Assembly: GCA_031255315.1 (NCBI GenBank)
Contig: JAIRSS010000255.1
Location: 1-11,002 of the forward strand
DNA length: 11,002 nucleotides
Direction: 5' to 3'
From: Spirochaetaceae bacterium
Lineage (GTDB): Bacteria; Spirochaetota; Spirochaetia; Treponematales; Breznakiellaceae
Each line of letters begins with the position of its first letter. Within the stretch, counting starts at the first letter, position 1. The notes under the pieces were generated by a model. That model saw only the letters and a program-made list of their open reading frames with translations. It had not been told where the DNA came from and ran no database searches. Shown here in pieces: positions 1 through 5,260 of the stretch. The position numbers and the translations under genes were made by a program.

Positions 1-155
1 GCGGAAATCCTTCTTTTCCCGTTGATAATATCACTCAGGCGGTTTTGGGGTATACCAAGGGCCTTTGCCAGGGCGTTTTGGCTTATATTCATGGGTTCAA
101 GAAATTCCCGTGCCAGAACCTCGCCTATAGCGGGGACATTGTTCTTAGTCGTCAT
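1..155 (-). CDS. higA: HigA-family antitoxin (HTH), partial, runs off the left edge
   Basis: About 51 N-terminal residues are visible, beginning MTTKNNVPAIGEVLAREF. The stretch IGEVLAREFLEP followed by ISQNALAKALGIPQNRLSDI and INGKRRIS is the typical start of HigA/VapI addiction-module antitoxins. These use an XRE-type helix-turn-helix (here about residues 24-50) to bind their own promoter and to neutralise a HigB mRNA-cleaving toxin. The ATG at 155-153 is preceded by GACGAGG at a 6-base spacing, and a good promoter lies just upstream. The C-terminal part is outside the window, so intactness cannot be judged. The usual partner higB should lie just upstream on the same strand, and only a possible tail of it is seen (249-300). 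The family call is confident; an active module is not supported. Confidence 0.85.
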   Translation of the reverse strand, partial: MTTKNNVPAIGEVLAREFLEPMNISQNALAKALGIPQNRLSDIINGKRRIS

Positions 156-169
156 TACTAACCTCGTCC

Positions 170-193
170 TATAGTATATACGGATATGATATA
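170..193. promoter_or_regulatory. imperfect 24-bp palindrome over the higA promoter, candidate operator
   Basis: The sequence reads TATA--ATAT-C / G-ATAT--TATA around a centre between 181 and 182, with 9 of 12 pairs matching. It covers the -10 box and most of the spacer, which is where HigA-type autorepressors usually bind. The stretch is AT-rich, so chance symmetry is possible. Confidence 0.35.
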
Positions 194-202
194 AGCTGTC
201 AA
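173..202 (-). promoter_or_regulatory. sigma70-type promoter of higA
   Basis: On the minus strand TTGACA (202-197) and TATACT (178-173) are separated by 18 bases. The -10 box ends 17 bases before the higA start codon, so the leader is very short. The -35 box is a perfect consensus match. This would let higA be expressed independently of any upstream toxin gene. Confidence 0.65.
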
Positions 203-248
203 GGGGTTTTTTGTGAAGCCCTCGTTTTAAGACCCGGCGATAGTTCTG

Positions 249-300
249 TCAGTAGTAATCAACGATCTCCACGTTATACGCAATTTTGCCGAAATTTTTC
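249..300 (-). pseudogene. possible C-terminal remnant of a HigB toxin gene
   Basis: On the minus strand a reading frame ends ILKNFGKIAYNVEIVDYY and stops at TGA (251-249). HigB-family toxins commonly end in a sequence of the form AY(D/N)VEIVDYH, and they are normally encoded directly upstream of higA, which is exactly this position and strand. Upstream of these roughly 17 residues the frame stays open, but I see no convincing HigB similarity, and it runs into the promoter and 5' end of the plus-strand antitoxin gene. The simplest reading is that higB was truncated and its 5' part replaced. The match is short and rests on a remembered family pattern, so it is tentative. Confidence 0.45.
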
Positions 301-329
301 AGAATTTTCAAAAAAATCATGAAATTTGC

Positions 330-358
330 TTGACCGACCGTATTTTTTATGATAGATT
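330..358 (+). promoter_or_regulatory. putative promoter of the antitoxin-PIN toxin pair
   Basis: TTGACC (330-335) and TAGATT (353-358) are 17 bases apart. The -35 box matches 5 of 6 and the -10 box 4 of 6 consensus bases. A perfect 10-bp palindrome, TATACGTATA (359-368), follows directly. It lies over the expected transcription start, just before the Shine-Dalgarno sequence, and could be the site where the antitoxin represses the operon. Confidence 0.45.
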
Positions 359-367
359 TATACGTAT

Positions 368-372
368 AGGAG
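368..372 (+). promoter_or_regulatory. ribosome binding site that selects the GTG start of the antitoxin
   Basis: AGGAG ends one base before the ATG at 373, too close for initiation there, and 6 bases before the in-frame GTG at 379. The GTG is therefore the likelier start. Confidence 0.65.
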
Positions 373-378
373 ATGATC

Positions 379-630
379 GTGGAAACAAAATTGACTTTAA
401 AACTTGATCAAACGGTTATAAATGCCGCAAAAAAATATGCGGAAAACAACAACCGAAGTTTATCAAAATTGGTAGAAGATTATTTTAAAAATTTGTCATC
501 AGAAAATATACAGGAAGAGGAATATCCTCCATTGATAAAAAAATTAAGCGGAATAATATCTGAAAATGATCTAAAAAAACTTTCCAAATACGATGATAGG
601 GTAAAATATATTCTACGCGAAAAAGTATGA
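379..630 (+). CDS. ribbon-helix-helix-type antitoxin (DUF6364-like) of a type II TA pair
   Basis: An 83-residue protein beginning ETKLTLKLDQTVINAAKKYA after the start, then NNRSLSKLVEDYF. This short beta strand followed by two helices is the pattern of ribbon-helix-helix antitoxins, close to what is annotated as DUF6364 and usually found beside PIN toxins. The N-terminal part (about residues 1-40) would dimerise and bind the operator. The acidic/lysine-rich C-terminal half would wrap the toxin. I chose GTG at 379 rather than ATG at 373, because the only good Shine-Dalgarno (AGGAG, 368-372) abuts the ATG but is spaced 6 bases from the GTG. The stop overlaps the toxin start (ATGA, 627-630), so translation is probably coupled. 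The gene is AT-rich with A-ending codons, unlike the GC-rich genes to the right, which suggests transfer. Confidence 0.75.
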   Translation: METKLTLKLDQTVINAAKKYAENNNRSLSKLVEDYFKNLSSENIQEEEYPPLIKKLSGIISENDLKKLSKYDDRVKYILREKV

Positions 631-1079
631 CTAAAAAATTATTTATAGATTCGGATATTATATTGGATTTATTGGCTGAAAGGCCATTGTTTTACGATGA
701 TGCCGCAAAAATATTCAGTTGGGCGTATAAAAAGAAAATAGAATTATACACTACAGCAGTTGTGGCGTCTAATGTTTTTTACATTTTACGGAAAATAAAT
801 GGGAACGGCAAATCAAAGGAACAGCTAAAGGATTTACGATTATTGGTAAGAATTTTGCCTATTGATGAAAACATTGTGGATATGGCATTAAGTTCGAAAT
901 TTAATGATTTTGAAGATGGACTGCAATATTATACGGCGAAAGAACAAAATTTGTTTGGAATTATTACACGAAACATAAGGGATTATAAAATGAAAGATAT
1001 AGTAATACAGACATCAAAAGAATTTGTAAAAATAAATGCAGAATTGTTTGAAGATAAAAAAGAGAACAAAAATAGCTAA
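627..1079 (+). CDS. PIN-domain ribonuclease toxin (VapC-like)
   Basis: A 150-residue protein, the usual size for a single PIN domain. It starts MTKKLFIDSDIILDLL, where Asp8 is the first metal-binding acid. Around residues 94-104 is DFEDGLQYYTA, a common PIN motif with acidic residues Asp94, Glu96 and Asp97. ITRNIRDYK (about 113-121) supplies the last acid, Asp119. PIN toxins cleave RNA using Mg2+ or Mn2+ held by these acids and are silenced by the co-expressed antitoxin, here encoded immediately upstream with a 4-base overlap. All expected acidic residues are present, so it looks intact. No strong Shine-Dalgarno precedes the ATG, consistent with coupled translation. The C-terminal tail is lysine/glutamate-rich. 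The gene is AT-rich like its partner. The target RNA cannot be told from the sequence. Confidence 0.85.
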   Translation: MTKKLFIDSDIILDLLAERPLFYDDAAKIFSWAYKKKIELYTTAVVASNVFYILRKINGNGKSKEQLKDLRLLVRILPIDENIVDMALSSKFNDFEDGLQYYTAKEQNLFGIITRNIRDYKMKDIVIQTSKEFVKINAELFEDKKENKNS

Positions 1080-1104
1080 AAGGGCAAAACTGCACATAAC
1101 AGGA

Positions 1105-1260
1105 CTGTTTACGCTTCGCCGCTGTAGCGGCTCGGCCTACGGTTTTGCTAGGTCATTCGCTACGCTCATTCCCACGCAAAACCTCCGGCACATTTTGTCC
1201 GCCCTCGCCCTGCAAATGCTACGCATTTGCTTATCCGGGCGACCAAAACGTCGTAAACAG
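1105..1260. repeat. 156-base nested inverted-repeat element (MITE-like or structured RNA)
   Basis: The outer arms CTGTTTACG (1105-1113) and CGTAAACAG (1252-1260) are perfect 9-base inverted repeats. Inside are, in order: GCCGCT-gt-AGCGGC (1118-1131); GGTTTTGC (1141-1148) pairing perfectly with GCAAAACC (1176-1183); TTTTGTCCGCCC (1193-1204) pairing with GGGCGACCAAAA (1237-1248) at 10 of 12 positions; and, nested in the last, GCAAATGC-tac-GCATTTGC (1212-1230). Five sets of arms with compatible nesting form a closed multi-branched fold. The right outer arm ends exactly where the InsA remnant begins. I find no obvious target-site duplication. It could be a non-autonomous mobile element, a palindromic repeat cluster or a structured RNA. 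Confidence 0.6.
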
Positions 1261-1395
1261 CCGGAACGTTTTACGAGGAATACCGCTATAACGGGTGCAG
1301 GCATGAGGTAAAGAAGGCCGTAATCAAACAGGCGGTTGAAGGGGCCGGAATACGGGCAAACGGCACGGACGTTAGGGGTAGGCACCGATACAATC
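1260..1395 (+). pseudogene. remnant of an IS1-family InsA gene, frameshifted
   Basis: Reading from 1263, the frame gives GTFYEEYRYNGCRHEVKKAV then IKQAVEGAGIR. After one extra base in the GGG at 1354-1356, the next frame gives QTARTLGVGTDTI up to 1395. Joined, these 44 residues align without gaps to the middle and C-terminal part of IS1 InsA, as I remember it: the region after the zinc finger, with an A-(x)-N/E-G-x-G-x-R-x-T-A-R-x-(L/M)-G-V-G-x-(N/D)-T-I helix-turn-helix. InsA is the DNA-binding repressor and transposase partner of IS1 elements. The N-terminal zinc-finger half is missing, as is any InsB with the DDE catalytic core. The left edge abuts the inverted-repeat element, and the right edge abuts a hairpin. 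It is clearly non-functional. Confidence 0.7.
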
Positions 1396-1435
1396 GAGGC
1401 TGTTCCAACCAAAACTGAAGTTTTGGAACAGCCTC
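1396..1435. repeat. palindromic hairpin repeat, GAGGCTGTTCC family, copy A
   Basis: GAGGCTGTTCC (1396-1406) pairs perfectly with GGAACAGCCTC (1425-1435). After a 4-base bulge (AACC), AAAAC (1411-1415) pairs with GTTTT (1420-1424) around a TGAA loop. This gives 16 base pairs in 40 bases. No T-run follows on either strand, so an intrinsic terminator is not supported. A diverged relative lies at 8633-8707, so this appears to be a dispersed repeat. It starts directly after the last recognisable InsA codon. Confidence 0.7.
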
Positions 1436-1591
1436 TCTTGGCGCAAGACGGCTGGGGGCTGAAACGGGCGCCTGACCGACCCCCTCAAAACAATGCTCTA
1501 AAGCCAAACCCCGGACTGGAGCGGTATACAGGCGCTGGATGGAAACCTTTACACCCAAGCGGCGGGAGATGTACGCTCAAGGCCACTCAAC

Positions 1592-3454
1592 TCATAATGT
1601 ATCCGGCGAATCCAGTATGGCTGGAAGGCGTATAGAGGTCTCCAAATACCCCATGCGGCGCTTTTTCACATTTATATCCAACAAAACATAGCCTTCCTTC
1701 TCTTCCAGCCGGAAGCCCCGTATGGAAACAGGATCCTGTTCGGAAAGGCCCGCCTCATCGGCGACAGAACCCCGCACCACCTTTTTAACCAGATAAGATG
1801 AAGAAAAAGCGCCTCCCATGGACGGGGTCAGAACAAGGCCGAATAGAGGGGCGGCAAGCCGTTCACGGGTGTCCACTTTAGCTGCGGCGGCTAGAGGCAA
1901 ATCAGGCCGGGCGACGGTCATCATAACCTGCGTTACCCCATCGGAGGTTTCCAGCGCGACAAGCTCCCCTGATTTTCCCGCAAAAAGAACATCCTGAAGA
2001 GCGGGGATCAGCGCTCCTTGGGAAGCCGTCACGACTTCACCGTTGATAGATGTGATATGAACGCCTTCAGGGATTTGGCGCTCCGCCGCGGGGGTAAAAG
2101 GCGCCACATAGATGATCTCCGCGCCCTGGGCGGTTTCGCTGACGGTAAGGCCAAGCCAGGGACGTTCCGCCCTGCCTCCGGCTATCATGGCGGGAAGCGC
2201 CGCCGCCAGGCGTTCAGCAGGAACCGCAAAGTTAAGCCCCGGATAGTTTTCAATCCCCGCAAAAACGATGCCCACAAGCCGGCCCGCAATATCCATCACG
2301 GGTCCGCCGGAGTTGCCGTGATTCACCGCAGCGTCTATCTGAATCACATCCCCTATTTGGAGGAAACGGCGGCCCAGAGCGGAGACTATACCGGCAGTAA
2401 CGGTCTTTTCCAGACCGCCGGGAGAACCAATTGCGTAGACCGTATCTCCAACCATTGGAATAATCCGGTCAACCACAGAAAACACATATTCAGGCGTTAT
2501 CTCCGCCTTGATCAGGGCCAGATCCAGCGTCTTGTCCCAACCAACAACCTTGGCGGGAAGAGGAGCGCTCGCGGAATCCCCCATCCGTATAGTCATTCGG
2601 GAATACCCTTCATATTCGGGATCCACTTCACTGGCAATGACATGGTAATTCGTTATCAAATACCCCGCGGCGTCCACAAAAAAGGCGGAACCCAGAACCT
2701 TGTCCGGAAACCCCCTGCGTCGTTCTATCCGATACCCCCGATCCACGATGACCGTAGCCACCCCTTTGATCATCTCCGAGACAGAGTCCCTGCCTTCAGC
2801 GTAGACCCTCAGCGCATCCGAAGCGAAGCCTTTTCCGGCGTCAAGGGCCGCAAGAAAAAAAGCCGCGGTACGCCGCTGTTTTACCTGCACCGCCCGTTCC
2901 AGGAAAAGCAACGCGTCTTCCGCTTCCAAGCGCTTCAATTCATGGGCCCGAACCGCCCCGAGAAAGGCTTGCAAATTTTTCCCGGCGGCCAAATGTTCCT
3001 TCGCCTCGGCAAGGAGAAAATCCGGCTCCATACCGGTGTTTTCCACAGCAACACCCAGATTCGCCAGGGAGCGGGCAAAGGAAGCCGCTTCTTCCCAGCG
3101 TTTTTCTTCTATCGCCGTTGCGTGCGCCGCCTTGAGATTAGCAACCGCTTCATCTTCCAGTTCAACTATACGCCTGGCAAGCTCAGTGTCCCGGCCTTCA
3201 TTCGAGCGGCTCCCCTCTCCATAAAGAACTCGATAGGTTCCTATTTGATGAAGGGCTTTTACCGGATCTTCCTTCGTGAGCCGTTCAATATCCAACAATC
3301 TGAATTCACTGGTAGATTGGATAGGCGCCAACCGCTTTTCCGCTTTCGCAGGGGTAAGACAAGAGGCGAACAACGCCCAAACCGCTCCAACACAGAACAA
3401 AGCCATCCGGTATGACCCTCGTGGTTTATTTGAAACCAAATATATTAATTCCAT
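1592..3454 (-). CDS. HtrA-like trypsin-type serine protease with PDZ domains, probable lipoprotein
   Basis: A 620-residue protein. The N-terminus has a basic stretch (NKPRGSYR, 9-16), a hydrophobic core and LFASC with Cys32, which fits a relaxed spirochaetal lipobox. It is probably anchored in an envelope membrane facing the periplasm. Residues about 50-235 are helical and TPR-like. The S1C protease domain (about 235-425) shows the full triad: His271 in LITNYHVIA, Asp311 in KTLDLALIK, and Ser382 in HGNSGGPV. A PDZ-like domain follows at about 432-515 (PWLGLTVSE, INGEVV), and a second diverged one at about 545-605 (YLVKKVVRGSVADEAGLSEQD). HtrA family members degrade or chaperone misfolded envelope proteins. 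I keep the first ATG (GGAG 11 bases upstream) because it supplies the basic n-region. A start at Met17 has GAGGG upstream but no positive charge. The gene is last of a four-gene run, 33 bases after its neighbour. The helical N-terminal domain makes it larger than classical DegP (roughly 470 residues). Confidence 0.85.
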   Translation of the reverse strand: MELIYLVSNKPRGSYRMALFCVGAVWALFASCLTPAKAEKRLAPIQSTSEFRLLDIERLTKEDPVKALHQIGTYRVLYGEGSRSNEGRDTELARRIVELEDEAVANLKAAHATAIEEKRWEEAASFARSLANLGVAVENTGMEPDFLLAEAKEHLAAGKNLQAFLGAVRAHELKRLEAEDALLFLERAVQVKQRRTAAFFLAALDAGKGFASDALRVYAEGRDSVSEMIKGVATVIVDRGYRIERRRGFPDKVLGSAFFVDAAGYLITNYHVIASEVDPEYEGYSRMTIRMGDSASAPLPAKVVGWDKTLDLALIKAEITPEYVFSVVDRIIPMVGDTVYAIGSPGGLEKTVTAGIVSALGRRFLQIGDVIQIDAAVNHGNSGGPVMDIAGRLVGIVFAGIENYPGLNFAVPAERLAAALPAMIAGGRAERPWLGLTVSETAQGAEIIYVAPFTPAAERQIPEGVHITSINGEVVTASQGALIPALQDVLFAGKSGELVALETSDGVTQVMMTVARPDLPLAAAAKVDTRERLAAPLFGLVLTPSMGGAFSSSYLVKKVVRGSVADEAGLSEQDPVSIRGFRLEEKEGYVLLDINVKKRRMGYLETSIRLPAILDSPDTL

Positions 3455-3487
3455 GTTTTTTTTATCTCCGCCTTCATCATAATTCCT

Positions 3488-5251
3488 TCACCGCGGCCCC
3501 GGAACAGCCGCCTCATATTCCCTCTTGCCGTCTTTGTTCAAATCCCAGGAACGGACGGTCGAACCGTCCGGAAGGTACTCCTCGCCCGTTTCATAAACGC
3601 CGTCTCCATCCCAGTCGCTTTCGGAGGAATCCAGGACCGCGGCATATCCCCAACTATCCCCCCCGCCGAACGCTCCCTCGGGGATGCGAAAACGCCGTAT
3701 CGTTTCCATCCGCCCGTCCAGGTCCACGTCTATATATTGAACAACCGGCCGTCCCTGCATGAATTCGGTGCTTGACGCCACCCTGCCGTCCAGATATTCC
3801 ACCGCCCGTTGGGGAATACCCCGTTCTAAGGTTACCCGTTCAACAGCGCCTTGAAATTCCCGGCTTGGCCGCTCAAGATCAGCGGCAAAAAAAACAAGGC
3901 TTCGCCTGGTAAGCCGCGCTCCCCGGGGATCCCGATCCGGATAGAATATTCCCCCGCTCCCGGGAATTTCACCAATCAGGAAGGGATTAAACATAAATTT
4001 CCCGATGCTAAACCGGTAGGTAATTCCCGAAAAATCAGCGCGAAGCACCGCAGGATACCGCTCCCACACAACGGAAACCCGGGCCAGATCGCCGTCCCTT
4101 AGAGGGAGCCCTGTCGCGCTCCGAACAAGCCCGGCGTCCTGCGTCCCGCTTTCTTCGGATAAGACGATATCAGCCCGGGCTGGAATACCCGCATCCCAGA
4201 AAACCCGCCATTCAACGAGCCCATCCTGATCCGCATCATACATATACTCTTCAATACTGCCATGCTCATACCGGGTCTGGGCCTCAGGGTATCCATCATA
4301 ATCCAAATCTTCCTGTATAACACCGGAATAACCGGCAAGGTTTCGTCTAAAATTGGCCCGTCCGCCCGGACTGCGCAGAAGGTTCCACACCGCAAAAACC
4401 ACCCCCTTATCCAACGTTTTCTCCCGGAACAGTTCTTCTACCGCCCTATCCTCATCAATGACCCCCAGGTTAAGCGCTGCTGGAATGGCTTCTTGCGCGG
4501 CGCCGCCGGAAGTCCTGTACGCGGAAACAAGCCGGGCGGCTTCTTCGGTATCCCCCATGAAGGGGGCGGCGAGATAGGCCAGATCGGGAGCTTCATTCAA
4601 GAGCAGAGGAAGCCGTTTCAAAATCGTTGCAACCATATCCCGGTCCGTACCATCGGGAACGGCCGTATGGGCGGCATACCGGAACAGTATCCGCACCGGC
4701 CTGGGATCCCGGGCGTGCTGTTCCAGAGCAAGCGTCATAGCAGACTGGAAAGGCGAGACAGCCCCCCGCCCCAAAAGAGCGCGGAGACGAAGGCACGCAA
4801 TATCAGCCCCATACCGCGCGGCCTCGGCATCAGGAATATAGCCAAGAATCCGGAGGGTTTCAGTAAACGCCCGTACAGAGAGGAGAGCCTCCGCCTCAAG
4901 GAGCCGGGCCTGAACAGGGGAATACTGGTTCCAGCGGTCCGTATCCAGGCTCCGGCGGACCGCATCCAGCACCGCCCCCTTGGGCCGGTTTTCATGAAAA
5001 CGAACCAAGGCCAAGAGGTAAGAAAGATCAGATGAAACATCAGCAAAATCCTGAGCCCGTTCCAGCGCGGCCAGGGCTTCATCCCAACGGCCATCGGATA
5101 CAGCGGCCGCCGCCCAGTTCGCGTACCGTTCGGCTATTACCGCGCCTCCACGAACAACCGCATCGGCCCCCGCCGGAACAGACGGTTCCTGAGCGAAAAG
5201 GGCGGGCAGAGCCGCCGCCAGCCATAGGACCAGTAAAACCCGGCAAAACAC
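3488..5251 (-). CDS. exported helical-repeat protein with five DxDxDGxxE putative calcium loops
   Basis: A 587-residue protein of unknown function. A signal peptide (VLLVLWLAAALPALFA) with probable cleavage after Ala20 predicts export to the periplasm. Residues about 30-300 are alanine/leucine-rich helices of TPR character (for example WDEALAALERAQDF). The C-terminal half carries five Asp-rich loops of one pattern, DxDxDGxxE: at 315 (DLDYDGYPE), 339 (DADQDGLVE), 508 (DVDLDGRME), 546 (DWDGDGVYE) and 570 (DLNKDGKRE, with Asn at the third position). These resemble the short calcium-binding loops of thrombospondin type 3 or EF-hand-like repeats, but the Glu at position 12 of a classic EF-hand is absent. 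Between them are tyrosine- and tryptophan-rich stretches that could be beta strands. Translation starts at GTG with GAGAGG 5 bases before it, and only 9 bases follow the ftsH stop, so it is co-translated with ftsH. Calcium binding is inferred from the motif only. Confidence 0.75.
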   Translation of the reverse strand: MFCRVLLVLWLAAALPALFAQEPSVPAGADAVVRGGAVIAERYANWAAAAVSDGRWDEALAALERAQDFADVSSDLSYLLALVRFHENRPKGAVLDAVRRSLDTDRWNQYSPVQARLLEAEALLSVRAFTETLRILGYIPDAEAARYGADIACLRLRALLGRGAVSPFQSAMTLALEQHARDPRPVRILFRYAAHTAVPDGTDRDMVATILKRLPLLLNEAPDLAYLAAPFMGDTEEAARLVSAYRTSGGAAQEAIPAALNLGVIDEDRAVEELFREKTLDKGVVFAVWNLLRSPGGRANFRRNLAGYSGVIQEDLDYDGYPEAQTRYEHGSIEEYMYDADQDGLVEWRVFWDAGIPARADIVLSEESGTQDAGLVRSATGLPLRDGDLARVSVVWERYPAVLRADFSGITYRFSIGKFMFNPFLIGEIPGSGGIFYPDRDPRGARLTRRSLVFFAADLERPSREFQGAVERVTLERGIPQRAVEYLDGRVASSTEFMQGRPVVQYIDVDLDGRMETIRRFRIPEGAFGGGDSWGYAAVLDSSESDWDGDGVYETGEEYLPDGSTVRSWDLNKDGKREYEAAVPGPR

Positions 5252-5260
5252 GTTAACCTC

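Larger units (their letters stand above)
1080..1591. other. gene-free convergent region made of repeats and IS debris
   Basis: These 512 bases separate the plus-strand toxin from the minus-strand HtrA-like gene, whose 3' ends face each other. From left to right they hold a 156-base nest of inverted repeats, an InsA remnant and a strong hairpin, each listed separately. In 1436-1591 I see no gene, repeat or RNA that I can name. Base composition switches abruptly from AT-rich to GC-rich at about 1085. No hairpin here is followed by a T-run on either strand, so there is no clear intrinsic terminator for either converging transcript. Confidence 0.6.

Noticed and set aside
373..378. ATG at 373 as start of the antitoxin
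   Set aside because: The Shine-Dalgarno ends immediately before it; GTG at 379 is correctly spaced.
1036..1311. Possible 91-residue gene overlapping the toxin end
   Set aside because: The frame is mostly translation of the inverted-repeat element and shows no protein family features.
1336..1635. Possible 99-residue plus-strand gene
   Set aside because: Its first residues are the shifted tail of the InsA remnant. The rest runs through a hairpin and into the end of the HtrA-like gene, with no ribosome site.
2018..3415. Long open frame of 465 codons on the plus strand, antisense to the HtrA-like gene
   Set aside because: Its product has no recognisable family features. The opposite strand encodes a protein with a full catalytic triad and PDZ domains. 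GC-rich coding DNA often leaves such antisense frames open.
4262..5035. 257-codon plus-strand frame antisense to the repeat protein
   Set aside because: Low-complexity Arg/Pro/Gly-rich translation with no family pattern; it is a shadow of the minus-strand gene.
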